A stretch of DNA of 64,000 bases, taken from positions 62,001 to 126,000 of the forward strand of contig NZ_QVEX01000015.1 of NCBI RefSeq assembly GCF_003434055.1, in the 5' to 3' direction. The notes under the pieces were generated by a model. That model had not been told where the DNA came from and did not search any database. It worked only from the letters and a program-made list of their open reading frames with translations. Shown one piece after another: positions 51,369 through 60,161 of the stretch (within the stretch, counting starts at the first letter, position 1; each line of letters begins with the position of its first letter). The translations under genes and the position numbers were made by a program. This stretch comes from Enterocloster aldenensis. GTDB taxonomy: Bacteria; Bacillota; Clostridia; Lachnospirales; Lachnospiraceae.

Positions 51369-52613
51369 TCACTGCCACGGCCTGCGGATGGACACGATGG
51401 TCCGGTAGGCCGGGTCATTGCCCACCTTGATTCCTTCTTTTCTGGAACTGGCATGGACAATCTGTCCATTGCCTATGTACATGGCCACGTGGCCGGAATA
51501 GCAGACCAGATCCCCGGGTTCCATGTCCTCATAGGAAACCTCCCTTCCAAACCAGGCCTGCTCCGCGGATGTCCTTGGGATATCCACCCCAAAGTGCCGG
51601 TAGACCGACTGGGTGAATCCGGAGCAGTCCGCGCCCGAGGTCAGGCTTGTGCCTCCCCATACATAGGGATTGCCCACAAACTGCAGGCCGTAATCCGCTA
51701 CGCTGCGCCCAAAGGCAGTGCCTCCGGTGCTTTTAAGCGGCTGAGGGATGCCTGGCCCCGTTTCCCGATCGTACATGGACTCCTTTTTCCCGGATCCCGC
51801 GCCGCGCCCTGCCTCTTCCCTGCGCCCGGCTTCCGCGCTGCGCCTGGCTGCCTCTCTGCGCCTGGCCTCCTCCGCCCGCAGGCGGCGGATTTCCTCATTC
51901 TTCTTCCTTACCTGATCGGCTGCCTTTGCAGCCCGTTCCCTGGCAGCAGCCAGCTGGGCGCCAAAGTCCGCTGTCTCCTGTTCCTTTGTTTGTATCAGTG
52001 CGCGGATATCTGCCTGCTGGACCTTATATTCCTGCTCCATGGTTTCCATCTCAGACCGCTTTTCCTCCAGCCGCCGCTTCCTTTCCAGTACTTCTGCCTT
52101 AACCTTCTCATACTGGATCAGCTGGTTCTGGTCATAGCGGTAAAGCTGGTCAAAATACTCCGTCTGGTCCACTAATTCCCCGATGCTCCCTGCCTTTAAC
52201 AGAATATCCAGGTATGTGACATTGCCCTCCTCGTAGAGAAAACGGATTCTCCTTTTCAGCATCCCATACCGGTGTTCCTGGTCCTTTTTAGCCGCCTCAT
52301 ACTCCTGGTCCGCTGTCCCTATCTGCTGTTCCAATTCCTTCATATCGGACTTAAGGAGGTCGCTTAAGGTGAGAAGTCCTGTCAGCTCATCGTCCAGTTT
52401 CCTGGCCTGGGACTCTGCGTCTCCCTGTTTCTGTTCCAGCGCCTTTGCCTCTTCCCTGGCCTTTTCCTCCTCTGCCCGGGCCGATTCCCTTTCCTGCTCC
52501 GCCTGTGTCACCGGTGATGCCCATGCCTGTCCCACAGGCGCGGCTGCCTGCAGCATAACCCCTGCCCATAGAAGGCATATCCATCTCCTGCCCCAGTGTG
52601 TCTTTACTTTCAT
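51369..52613 (-). CDS. Coiled-coil NlpC/P60 peptidoglycan hydrolase, CwlO/PcsB-like
   Basis: 414 residues. Signal peptide (1-32, ending GQAWA), long coiled-coil (about 35-260, LLTLSDLLKSDMKELEQQIG to RRLRAEEARRREAARR), an Arg/Gly linker, then an NlpC/P60 domain (about 300-414) with catalytic GADCSGFTQS, HVAMYIGNGQIVHASS. This layout is that of Bacillus CwlO and the coiled-coil hydrolases activated by FtsEX at the membrane. FtsE and FtsX are encoded at 5335-6931 in this window. First gene of the wall operon. Confidence 0.92.
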   Translation of the reverse strand: MKVKTHWGRRWICLLWAGVMLQAAAPVGQAWASPVTQAEQERESARAEEEKAREEAKALEQKQGDAESQARKLDDELTGLLTLSDLLKSDMKELEQQIGTADQEYEAAKKDQEHRYGMLKRRIRFLYEEGNVTYLDILLKAGSIGELVDQTEYFDQLYRYDQNQLIQYEKVKAEVLERKRRLEEKRSEMETMEQEYKVQQADIRALIQTKEQETADFGAQLAAARERAAKAADQVRKKNEEIRRLRAEEARRREAARRSAEAGRREEAGRGAGSGKKESMYDRETGPGIPQPLKSTGGTAFGRSVADYGLQFVGNPYVWGGTSLTSGADCSGFTQSVYRHFGVDIPRTSAEQAWFGREVSYEDMEPGDLVCYSGHVAMYIGNGQIVHASSRKEGIKVGNDPAYRTIVSIRRPWQ

Positions 52614-52670
52614 CTCAATCTTATGTATACCCCTTGGCCCTTAAATTACATTCCAGATACCGATAATGCC

Positions 52671-52679
52671 AGTATAGCA
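52671..52679 (-). promoter_or_regulatory. Extended -10 promoter for the NlpC/P60 operon
   Basis: TGCTATACT on the minus strand (52671-52679), an extended -10. No good -35 is seen at 17 bases. It lies about 58 bases before the ATG and downstream of the spoVT terminator. Confidence 0.5.
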
Positions 52680-52718
52680 TAAACGTAACCAGGAAAAAAG
52701 CCCCAAAAAACCAGGCAG

Positions 52719-52761
52719 AAAAATCCCGGTACAGGTCAGACACATATGTTCCTGTACCGGG
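52719..52761 (-). terminator. Terminator of spoVT
   Basis: Perfect 11-bp stem CCCGGTACAGG / CCTGTACCGGG (52751-52761 with 52725-52735), 15-base loop, T-run on the minus strand (52719-52723). Confidence 0.92.
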
Positions 52762-52793
52762 AATCCCCCTGCCTATCATGATTATATAAGCCT

Positions 52794-53342
52794 TTAGCCT
52801 TCCATCTGGCGTCCCAGAAACCCGGCTGCCGTCAATGCCAGCTTTGTTTCCATATCGCCAAACTTGGCCCTTGGCTCCCTGCTCATCAGCGCCACGGCGC
52901 CGATTGCATCTCCCTCGCAGATGATCGGAGCCACCACCTGGGCTGAAACGCCTTCCAGCTCCTCATCCACCAGCTGGATGAATGCCTTGTCCTCCCTGCC
53001 GGCCATTACCGTGTTGCGCTCATTGATGGCCTGTTCCAACTGACGGCTGATGTTGCGCTGCAACAGATCTTTTTTTGCACCGCCGGCAACCGCAATGACC
53101 TGGTCCCTGTCCGTAATGCAGACAAGCAGCCCGGTTGACTGGGCCATGGCTTCCGCATACTGTACCGCGAAGGTGGTCAGTTCCATCATGGGCGAATATT
53201 TTTTGAGGATGATCTCCCCTTCCCTGTCCGTGAATATTTCTAATGGCGTACCTTCTCTGAGTCTCAGGGTACGGCGGATTTCCTTCGGGATGACCACACG
53301 TCCAAGATCGTCAATTCTTCTTACTATTCCTGTAGCTTTCAT
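52794..53342 (-). CDS. spoVT: Stage V sporulation regulator SpoVT
   Basis: 182 residues. N-terminal AbrB-type swapped-hairpin DNA-binding domain (1-48, GIVRRIDDLGRVVIPKEIRR) and a C-terminal GAF domain (about 55-178, VCITDRDQVIAVAGG). SpoVT tunes sigma-G genes in the forespore. The start is the ATG at 53342, with GGAGG nine bases upstream; the ORF could extend two codons. Its presence says the organism sporulates. A sigma-G-like promoter is at 53400-53428. Confidence 0.95.
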   Translation of the reverse strand: MKATGIVRRIDDLGRVVIPKEIRRTLRLREGTPLEIFTDREGEIILKKYSPMMELTTFAVQYAEAMAQSTGLLVCITDRDQVIAVAGGAKKDLLQRNISRQLEQAINERNTVMAGREDKAFIQLVDEELEGVSAQVVAPIICEGDAIGAVALMSREPRAKFGDMETKLALTAAGFLGRQMEG

Positions 53343-53399
53343 AAACAAAATTCCTCCATTTTACTTTCTGACATTTATCTTCTTTGTTGCCCGTAAATG

Positions 53400-53428
53400 T
53401 AGTATCTGTAAAAGAGAGGAATTTATAC
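53400..53428 (-). promoter_or_regulatory. Candidate sigma-G-type promoter for spoVT
   Basis: -35 GTATA (53424-53428), 17-base spacer, -10 GATACTA (53400-53406) on the minus strand. This fits the forespore pattern GHATR-N17/18-CATnHTA with one mismatch. Bacillus spoVT is sigma-G controlled, so the match is expected. Confidence 0.45.
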
Positions 53429-53464
53429 TAAAGCAGCCTTCAAAGTCATTATGAGGTTTATATA

Positions 53465-54379
53465 TTATTGGACAAACTGCTCTATGTACCGTTTGGAAAG
53501 CCTTAAACTGTCCAGGATCCGCTCCCGGTCTGTTTCAAACGCCCGGTCCTCCACCTCCACGCAGGTAAACCCGTCATACCCGATATCGGTAAGCGCGGAC
53601 ACATAGCGTCCCCAGTCCACATCCCCAAGCCCCGGAAGCTTGGGCGCCATGTATTCCAAAGGATAGGCCATGGTGCCGACCCGGGCCAGTTTCCAGGGAT
53701 ACACCTTAATGTCCTTATAATGCACATGGAAAATCCGGTCGCTGAATTCATAGATTGGCTGGATATAGTCCATCATCTGCCATACAAAATGGCTGGGGTC
53801 ATAATTGATGCCGAAATTCCTGCTGGGTATGATATCAAAAAGCGTTCTCCAAAGCGCAGGCGTGGTAAACAGATTCTGGCCTCCCGGCCATTGCTCCGGG
53901 CCGAACAGCATGGGGCAGTTCTCAACCGCAATTTTTACATCGTGCTCCTCTGCATACCGTATGATAGGAGGCCATACCTGCCTGAACGTTTCAAGGTTTT
54001 CCTCCACACTTTTTGTCTGTTCCCTTCCGATGAAGGTTGTGACCAGGCCCACTCCCAGTTTCTGGGAAAAACATATGACCTTCTTCAGATGGGCAATGGC
54101 TGCTTCCCGTTTCTCCAGATTGCTGTCCATTGTATTGGGATAATATGCCAGGGCGCTTATGGCAACTCCTGTCCTGCTGCTTATTTCCTTAATATGCTCC
54201 ACATATCCATGGCTGGTATTGTCTACATCGATGTGGCTTACCCCTGCGTACCGCCGTTCCGCTTTTCCGTCCGGCCAGCATGCGGCTTCAACACACTGAT
54301 ACCCCATCCCGGCAGCAGTTTCCATCATTTCCTCAAATGTCCATCCATCCAGGATAGCGCTTACAAACCCTATCTTCAT
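53465..54379 (-). CDS. Sugar phosphate isomerase/epimerase-family TIM-barrel protein
   Basis: 304 residues, AP-endonuclease-2/xylose-isomerase-like fold. Likely metal ligands are in KIAVENCPM, GINYDPSHFVWQMMD, HVHYKDIKVY and the closing CVEVED. Substrate unknown. Adjacent to the dehydrogenase gene (one-base gap) in the transporter operon. This fold includes inosose dehydratases and ketosugar epimerases. Working together with the Gfo/Idh/MocA enzyme on a carbohydrate or cyclitol is inferred. Confidence 0.8.
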   Translation of the reverse strand: MKIGFVSAILDGWTFEEMMETAAGMGYQCVEAACWPDGKAERRYAGVSHIDVDNTSHGYVEHIKEISSRTGVAISALAYYPNTMDSNLEKREAAIAHLKKVICFSQKLGVGLVTTFIGREQTKSVEENLETFRQVWPPIIRYAEEHDVKIAVENCPMLFGPEQWPGGQNLFTTPALWRTLFDIIPSRNFGINYDPSHFVWQMMDYIQPIYEFSDRIFHVHYKDIKVYPWKLARVGTMAYPLEYMAPKLPGLGDVDWGRYVSALTDIGYDGFTCVEVEDRAFETDRERILDSLRLSKRYIEQFVQ

Positions 54380-54380
54380 C

Positions 54381-55427
54381 CTATTCCCCTCCGCCTATCC
54401 TAATTGTTTTTCCTGTTTTGGCAGATTCCATACTTGCAAAAACCGCTTTCATGGCGCTTAATACGCTGCTTCCGCTGATTGGCGGTTCTTTGCCCTGGAC
54501 AATGCACTCCACGAAGGCATCAATCACACCGGACCTGGTCTGTTTATCATTGGTCTGGATCTGGTCCACATTATAAAGGATTACCTCATTGCCCGGTTTT
54601 ATGATTTTAATACAATATTCCGGGTCCTCGTATATCCGCATGATTCCCTCAGTGCCATACAATACGGTGGAATTATCCTCCTGCCCATAATAGGTCCAGC
54701 TGGCTGTCATGGTCCCGACCACACCGGATTCCATCTTATAAATACAGATTGCATTGTCGTCCACTTCAATCAGACGGCCGCTGCCATCCTTCTTGTCCAG
54801 GGATGCCATGACCGCTGTGGCTTCTGCCACATGTTCCCCGAGAAGATATTGGATTAAATCCGTTTTATGGATCCCCAAATCCGCCATGGCGCCCATGGCC
54901 GCCTTTTTCTTGTCAAAAAACCATGTATCCCGGCCCGGGTCAATGCTCCAGCCCTCCGGTCCTCCATGGCCGAAGGTTGTCCTGAATGTAATGATCCTTC
55001 CGATATCCCCGCGTTCAATCAGCTGCTTTGCAAGCACATGCCCCCTGGCAAGCCTCTGGTTCTGTCCGATCATCAGGCATTTCCCTGATTCCCTCGCCGC
55101 GGCTACCATCTGACGGCATTCCGTAAGTGACACTGCCATAGGCTTCTCGCACAGGACGTCCTTCCCTGCCTTTAACGCCTCAATGGAAATTTGGGCGTGA
55201 AGCTCATTGGGCACGCATACGGAAACAGCGTCAATCTCCTTATCCTGTAAAAGCTCCCTGTACGTGCCATAGGCACGTCCCCCATACTTCTTTGCAAGGA
55301 ATCTTGCCCTTTCTGCATTTACATCATAAAACGCAGCCAGCCTGGAGTCCTGGTTGTCCATGTATTCAGGGATATGCCTTGTCTGTGCAATCTTCCCGCA
55401 TCCGATTATTCCTATGTTTTTCATCAT
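54381..55427 (-). CDS. Gfo/Idh/MocA-family NAD(P)-dependent oxidoreductase
   Basis: 348 residues. Rossmann start IGIIGCGKIAQTRHIPEYMD; the signature EKPMAVSLTE; and a catalytic-region GAMADLGIHKTDLIQYLLGE. Family members oxidise or reduce sugars and inositols at a ring hydroxyl. With two TIM-barrel partners and a ribose-type importer it fits a cyclitol or rare-sugar pathway (inference). Start at the ATG at 55427, or the next codon. Confidence 0.9.
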   Translation of the reverse strand: MMKNIGIIGCGKIAQTRHIPEYMDNQDSRLAAFYDVNAERARFLAKKYGGRAYGTYRELLQDKEIDAVSVCVPNELHAQISIEALKAGKDVLCEKPMAVSLTECRQMVAAARESGKCLMIGQNQRLARGHVLAKQLIERGDIGRIITFRTTFGHGGPEGWSIDPGRDTWFFDKKKAAMGAMADLGIHKTDLIQYLLGEHVAEATAVMASLDKKDGSGRLIEVDDNAICIYKMESGVVGTMTASWTYYGQEDNSTVLYGTEGIMRIYEDPEYCIKIIKPGNEVILYNVDQIQTNDKQTRSGVIDAFVECIVQGKEPPISGSSVLSAMKAVFASMESAKTGKTIRIGGGE

Positions 55428-55436
55428 GAACCTCCT

Positions 55437-56399
55437 TTAATTCTTTGTCAGCATATGGACCCTGATTGCACTGATGCCAAGGGAAATGATGATCAGTGCG
55501 CCTGAGGCGATTTCCTGCAGGTAAGAATTTACGCCCAGTATGTTTAATACATTGGAAATAAGTCCCATCAGCAGCACGCCAAAAAATGTGCCTATGATAT
55601 TTCCTTTTCCTCCGTTAATAGGCGCCCCGCCAATCACAACAGCCCCCATGGCCTGAAGCTCATATCCGGCTCCTGTGGACGGAAGGGCCGAACCCACCCT
55701 GGACAGCAGCAGGACCGCTGCCAGTCCCACAAAGAAACCGTTCATTGCAAAAAATACCAGCTTGTTCCCCGTTACCTTGATACCGGACAGGAAGGCTGCC
55801 TTTTCATTGGAACCAATGGCAAAAATACGGCGCCCAATCTGCGTATACCTGAGTATGATGCCCACCACCACACAGCCGATGAGGCTGATAATGAAAATCA
55901 GGGGAATTGCCCCGAACAGGCGGAACCGGTTCATGGCGTCAAATTTCCCATATACGGTCTGTATCACGCCCTTGGTCAGATATAGGGCCGCGCCCGTATA
56001 TACGCTGGTTGTGGCCAGGGATATGATAAAGGACGGGGCTTTGAATAAAATTGACAGGACTCCGTTAAAAAAGGTACAGAACATGGCTGTGGCTATGCCT
56101 GCGGCGGCAGCGGCCGGAATCGGAATGCCGGAATTCATCATCATGGCCATAAGACAGGAGCTTAAGCCTATGACCGCGCCCACGGATATGTCAAAATTCC
56201 CCGATATGATCAGTATGGTGGCGCCTGCGGCAACCAGGCCCAGCACTGCAATCTGCTCAAATATGTTCATTACATTGTTCAGCATGAGGAATCTCGGATT
56301 TTTCAGCGCCGTAAGCACGGATATCAGCAAAATAATCAACAGAAGTATGAGCCACTGCTGACTGAGAATTTTATATTTCAAGTTATTTCTGTCCTTCAT
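55437..56399 (-). CDS. Ribose-type ABC transporter permease
   Basis: 320 residues, about ten hydrophobic segments, with the family motif FDISVGAVIGLSSCL, GIKVTGNKLVFFAMNGFFVG and the C-terminal GGAPINGGKGNIIGTFFG. Partner of the ATPase and binding protein encoded upstream. RbsC-type importers carry ribose, galactose, autoinducer-2, inositol and others; the cargo is undetermined. Confidence 0.92.
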   Translation of the reverse strand: MKDRNNLKYKILSQQWLILLLIILLISVLTALKNPRFLMLNNVMNIFEQIAVLGLVAAGATILIISGNFDISVGAVIGLSSCLMAMMMNSGIPIPAAAAAGIATAMFCTFFNGVLSILFKAPSFIISLATTSVYTGAALYLTKGVIQTVYGKFDAMNRFRLFGAIPLIFIISLIGCVVVGIILRYTQIGRRIFAIGSNEKAAFLSGIKVTGNKLVFFAMNGFFVGLAAVLLLSRVGSALPSTGAGYELQAMGAVVIGGAPINGGKGNIIGTFFGVLLMGLISNVLNILGVNSYLQEIASGALIIISLGISAIRVHMLTKN

Positions 56400-56406
56400 C
56401 TGCCCT

Positions 56407-57888
56407 TCACTCCTTCACACCAATATATTCTTTTATGAGCCTGTCCTCTGTGGCCTCTTCCGAATCCAGGATGTTCACCAGGCGTCCGTCCCTCATGACC
56501 CCGATCCGGTCGCTCATGGATATAAGCTCCGGCATGTTTGAGGAAACCATTATCACGATTTTCTGCTCCATTGCCAGTTTTTCAATCAGTTTATAAATCT
56601 CCTCCCTGGCGCCCACATCCACGCCTTTGGTGGGTTCGTCAAAAATATACACATCCCCTTCTTCCAAAAGCCACCGCGAAATCACGACCTTCTGCTGGTT
56701 GCCCCCGCTAAGGTTCCCTACCTCCTGGTCCTGGCTGAACACCTTTATCTGCAGCTTTTGTATGCTTTCCTCCACAAGGTTTCGCTCCTTTTTCAGGTTC
56801 AGGAAAAAGGACCTGTCATTTCTTGAGATGGTAAGGTTTTCCTTTGCTGAGCGTATCAGGAACAGTCCTTCGCCTTTCCGGTCCTCCGATACAAGGAATA
56901 CCCCCTTATTTACCGCGTCCTTGGGGTTCCTGGGCGTCACGTCCTTCCCATCCAGGATAAGCGTTCCCGAATCCCTTGGGTCTGCCCCGTAAATCATGCG
57001 GACCAGTTCTGTCCTTCCGGCCCCTACCAGGCCCCCCAGTCCAAATACTTCTCCCCTGGATACGGTAAAGCTTACGTCCTTCACAATCCGGTTGCCGGAA
57101 TAGTGCTCCGCCTTCAGGGCCTGGTCTCCGGACGGGGTGCTTGCCTTCTGATAAAAATTGGACGCATCCCTTCCCACCATTGCCTTAATCAGCTCATCCT
57201 GGTCTGTCTCCTTCAGTACAAGCCTTCTGACCATGGCGCCGTCCTTCAGTACATAGGCAGCATCCCCCAGGCGGAACATTTCCTCCAGATAGTGGGAAAT
57301 ATATAGGATGCCCAGCCCCTTTTTCCTAAGCTGTTCCACCAGGTTCATAAGGGACGCGGTCTCTTCCTCCCCCAGGGACGCCGTGGGTTCATCCATGATT
57401 AAAATACGCGCTTCCTGATACAAAGCCTTAGCAATCTGGAGATTCTGTTTCTGTCCCGGCGAAAGCTCCTCCACCAGCATGGAAGGGTCTATATCCATGC
57501 TGAGGCTCTTAAGCAGTTCCTCTGTCTTTTTTTCCTGTACCCGGTTGTTGACAAAGGCACCTGTCTTCAATATCTCATTTCCCAGGAAAATGTTGTCAGA
57601 AACCGTAAGGGACCCCACCAGGTCGGCGTCCTGATAAATAGTGGCAATCCCCAGCGCCATGGCCTGTCCCGGTGTCAGCCTGTCATATGTGGTCCCAAAA
57701 ATCGTAATCCGGCCTTTATCCGGTTTCTCAGCCCCGGAAAGTATTTTTATCAGGGTGGATTTTCCGGCCCCATTTTCCCCGGCCAGGCATATGATCTGCC
57801 CTGCCTCCAGCTCCAGGCCCACATCCCTCAGTACCTGTATGCCGGAAAAGGATTTGCAGATTCCATCCATGGATAATATGTTTCCCAA
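56407..57888 (-). CDS. Ribose-type ABC transporter ATP-binding protein (double ATPase)
   Basis: 493 residues with two ABC domains. The first has Walker A GENGAGKST (37-45), a LSPGQKQNLQIAKAL signature and LIMDEPTASL. The second has the degenerate GLVGAGRTE P-loop and LSGGNQQKVVISRWL signature, normal for RbsA/MglA. It energises import of a pyranose or furanose-like sugar. Confidence 0.95.
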   Translation of the reverse strand: MGNILSMDGICKSFSGIQVLRDVGLELEAGQIICLAGENGAGKSTLIKILSGAEKPDKGRITIFGTTYDRLTPGQAMALGIATIYQDADLVGSLTVSDNIFLGNEILKTGAFVNNRVQEKKTEELLKSLSMDIDPSMLVEELSPGQKQNLQIAKALYQEARILIMDEPTASLGEEETASLMNLVEQLRKKGLGILYISHYLEEMFRLGDAAYVLKDGAMVRRLVLKETDQDELIKAMVGRDASNFYQKASTPSGDQALKAEHYSGNRIVKDVSFTVSRGEVFGLGGLVGAGRTELVRMIYGADPRDSGTLILDGKDVTPRNPKDAVNKGVFLVSEDRKGEGLFLIRSAKENLTISRNDRSFFLNLKKERNLVEESIQKLQIKVFSQDQEVGNLSGGNQQKVVISRWLLEEGDVYIFDEPTKGVDVGAREEIYKLIEKLAMEQKIVIMVSSNMPELISMSDRIGVMRDGRLVNILDSEEATEDRLIKEYIGVKE

Positions 57889-57914
57889 ATTCCTTCCCCT
57901 CCCTATCTATAAAT

Positions 57915-57934
57915 GGGGATTCATATGAACCCCC
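57915..57934 (-). other. Intercistronic hairpin after the binding-protein gene
   Basis: GGGGATTC-ATAT-GAACCCCC on plus: eight pairs including one wobble in the RNA, with no T-run. In the 60-base gap between the binding-protein and ATPase genes. Such stems often protect the upstream mRNA so the binding protein is made in excess. Confidence 0.6.
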
Positions 57935-57948
57935 ATCCAATCCATTCA

Positions 57949-59064
57949 TTATTGCACTAAATCCGGAAAATACTCTTTGGTCAGATCCCAGTAACACTCA
58001 TCCACTTCCCAGGGAACAACCTTTGTCTTGTCGTCAATGTTGCTCTGGTCCACAGGCATGATGGGAAGCTCAACCTGCTGCTGTACCGCCGTGTTCTTTC
58101 CTGTCGCATACTGGTTCAGGACCTGGTAGGAGACAAGTCCCTCCCAGCCCGGGGAGGAAGAAATGGTGTAAGCCAGCTTGCCGTTCTTAATCAGCGGAAG
58201 GCCCGCAGGGGAACCGTTCTGGGATACCACCTTATACTGATCCGCCACTCCCTGTGAATCCAGCATCTGGATGATGCCGGCAGCCATATCTTCATTCATG
58301 ACGAATATAACTGAGAAATCCTTGCCTGAGGCGATTGCATCCTGGGCAACGGTAATGGCCTTGCTTGGGTTATATTCGCCTTCCTGGATATCAATGATCT
58401 TGTTCTTTCCAAGTTCATCCACCTTGGCCTGCATGGCTTCATTGATCCTCTGGCAGGGAACGGACTCAAAGTTTCCTGTTATGACAAAAATATTTTCCCC
58501 CGGACAGTTATCCGCAAACCACTGGCCGTAATTATTGCCCATCTCAGTCCAGTCAAAGTCAATGGCCGCAACAATGTCATTGCCATTGTTGTCCAGCGCC
58601 GTTCCCACACTGTCCGTGGAAACCAGCGGGATACCGGCCTTTGCACATTTCTCAGCTGCAATTTTAGCGCCGCTTTCATTAAATGAGAAGATACATAAAC
58701 CGTCCACGCCCTGGTTAATCATGGAGTCAATATTAGAAACTTCCTTGCTGACATCATAATCAGAATTCAGCACCACCACTTTGTTGCCGTCCTTCTCCGC
58801 GCCCATCTGGAATCCTTCCACGTTTCTCTGATACCAGGTGTCCGGCCCCGGGGTGATATAGCCATAAACCTTTCCTCCCCCGCTCTCCTCCTTGGATTCC
58901 TCCGATGCCTCTGCTTTTGGGGCCTCTGTGGATTCCGGCTCCGCCTTTTCTTCTTTTGCAGCTGTCTGTGCCGCCGTGGTCTTCTCCGGCTGGGATGATC
59001 CGGAACAGGCCGTCATCAGGGCCATCCCTGAAACCACCATCAATGCCAACAGTCTTCTTCTCAT
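57949..59064 (-). CDS. Sugar ABC transporter substrate-binding lipoprotein
   Basis: 371 residues. Lipoprotein signal with lipobox LMTAC (Cys about 20), an acidic linker (30-65), then the two-lobed RbsB/periplasmic-binding fold (YGYITPGPDTWYQRNVEGFQ, GIPLVSTDSVGTALDNNGND, FVITGNFESVPCQRINEAMQ). Anchored outside to feed the permease. Specificity not evident. AAGGAGGG precedes the ATG. Confidence 0.93.
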   Translation of the reverse strand: MRRRLLALMVVSGMALMTACSGSSQPEKTTAAQTAAKEEKAEPESTEAPKAEASEESKEESGGGKVYGYITPGPDTWYQRNVEGFQMGAEKDGNKVVVLNSDYDVSKEVSNIDSMINQGVDGLCIFSFNESGAKIAAEKCAKAGIPLVSTDSVGTALDNNGNDIVAAIDFDWTEMGNNYGQWFADNCPGENIFVITGNFESVPCQRINEAMQAKVDELGKNKIIDIQEGEYNPSKAITVAQDAIASGKDFSVIFVMNEDMAAGIIQMLDSQGVADQYKVVSQNGSPAGLPLIKNGKLAYTISSSPGWEGLVSYQVLNQYATGKNTAVQQQVELPIMPVDQSNIDDKTKVVPWEVDECYWDLTKEYFPDLVQ

Positions 59065-59114
59065 GTTACACCCTCCTTAGTTAAATGTTTTTGTTTCTAT
59101 TTATAAATATCCAT

Positions 59115-59957
59115 TTATAAATTCTTTCTCAGGAACTGAAGCCCTTCTGATGCCAGCGCGTCCTGGCTGGCAGCCAGCGGCCTCCATAAGGACACTGCCT
59201 TGGCTATCTCTTTTATATCCGTGGTAAACGATTCAATCACCACTGCCCCGTCATAATCAATCTCCTTTAAGGCCTGGCTGATTTCCTTCCAGTCCAGATG
59301 GTCCTCTCCCGGCGTGCCCCTGTCATTGGAACACGCATGGAAATCAAAAAGCCTGTCCCCCGCCATCCGGATTGCCTGTCCCAGGTTCTTTTCCTCAATG
59401 TTCATATGGAATGTATCCAGCAGGAAGCCTACATTATCACAGCCGATTTCATCCAGCAGCCGGATTCCCTGCTGGACCGTATTGAGGAAATCCGTCTCAA
59501 ACCGGTTCAGGGTTTCCAGCGCCAGCCGGATTCCCTTTGACGCGGCGTAGCCTGCAAGCTCCCTGAGATTGCCTGCTGCGTACGCCCATTGCCTTTTCCG
59601 TTCTTCTGTTGATGCCAGCCTTGCCCTGCCCGTGGCCGCATACATGGGACCCGCCACATAGGGTGAACCCAGGATGGAAGCCATATCAATCAAGGTCCTG
59701 ATATACGCCATCCCATTATCCCGGTAATCCGGGTTATCGGAGCTGATATCCCGTTCTGTCCCAAAAGCCCCGCATATGTTCACCTGTATGCCAACCCGGT
59801 CGGCTTCATGCTTCACAAAGACCGGGTCAAAGGATGCCGGATCCTCCACTCCGATTTCGTAGATATCAAATCCAAGATCCTTTGCATGTTTTAACTGGTC
59901 TATGGTATCGTTGGAAAACGGCGACACCCAGATATAGGAACTTACACCGAATTTCAT
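59115..59957 (-). CDS. D-tagatose/D-psicose 3-epimerase-family protein
   Basis: 280 residues, TIM barrel. Close to the ketose 3-epimerase family: metal/active-site motifs LALETLNRFET, FLLDTFHMNIEEKN, FHACSNDRGTPGEDHLDW and VVIESFT supply the expected Glu, Asp, His, Glu. These enzymes interconvert ketoses at C3. First gene of the operon, so probably the catabolic entry step. AAGGAGG is four bases before the ATG. Actual substrate may be a related ketosugar or a 3-keto compound. Confidence 0.82.
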   Translation of the reverse strand: MKFGVSSYIWVSPFSNDTIDQLKHAKDLGFDIYEIGVEDPASFDPVFVKHEADRVGIQVNICGAFGTERDISSDNPDYRDNGMAYIRTLIDMASILGSPYVAGPMYAATGRARLASTEERKRQWAYAAGNLRELAGYAASKGIRLALETLNRFETDFLNTVQQGIRLLDEIGCDNVGFLLDTFHMNIEEKNLGQAIRMAGDRLFDFHACSNDRGTPGEDHLDWKEISQALKEIDYDGAVVIESFTTDIKEIAKAVSLWRPLAASQDALASEGLQFLRKNL

Positions 59958-59975
59958 TTTGCCTCCTTATGTTCG

Positions 59976-59995
59976 TTTTACATTATTATGTAAAA
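59976..59995. promoter_or_regulatory. Candidate operator of the sugar operon
   Basis: Perfect palindrome TTTTACAT-TATT-ATGTAAAA. It sits between the promoter and the ATG of the epimerase gene, where a bound repressor would block elongation. The half-site motif (TACATTT / AAATGTA) recurs three times as direct copies at 60083-60110 upstream of lacI. Confidence 0.65.
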
Positions 59996-60037
59996 TTTTT
60001 ATTTTTTCTCCTATTTTTCATGGTTTTTTCATCTATT

Positions 60038-60066
60038 ACTATATCTTTTTTTCATATTATTGTCAA
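60038..60066 (-). promoter_or_regulatory. Sigma-A promoter of the sugar operon
   Basis: -35 TTGACA (60061-60066), 17-base spacer, -10 TATAGT (60038-60043) on the minus strand, in an AT-rich intergenic region of about 200 bases. The start point lies about 75 bases before the epimerase ATG. Confidence 0.88.
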
Positions 60067-60101
60067 TACTTAAGAAAAATTTACATTTTTTACATTTCTT
60101 C

Positions 60102-60130
60102 TGTACATTTCCAACAATTTGGTGTATCCT
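60102..60130 (+). promoter_or_regulatory. Candidate promoter of lacI-type regulator
   Basis: -35 TGTACA (60102-60107), 17-base spacer, -10 TATCCT (60125-60130) on plus. Weak match. It overlaps the third TACATTT copy, so autoregulation is possible. Confidence 0.35.
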
Positions 60131-60161
60131 AGATATATCATTTGATTGCGAGGTATCAGAT

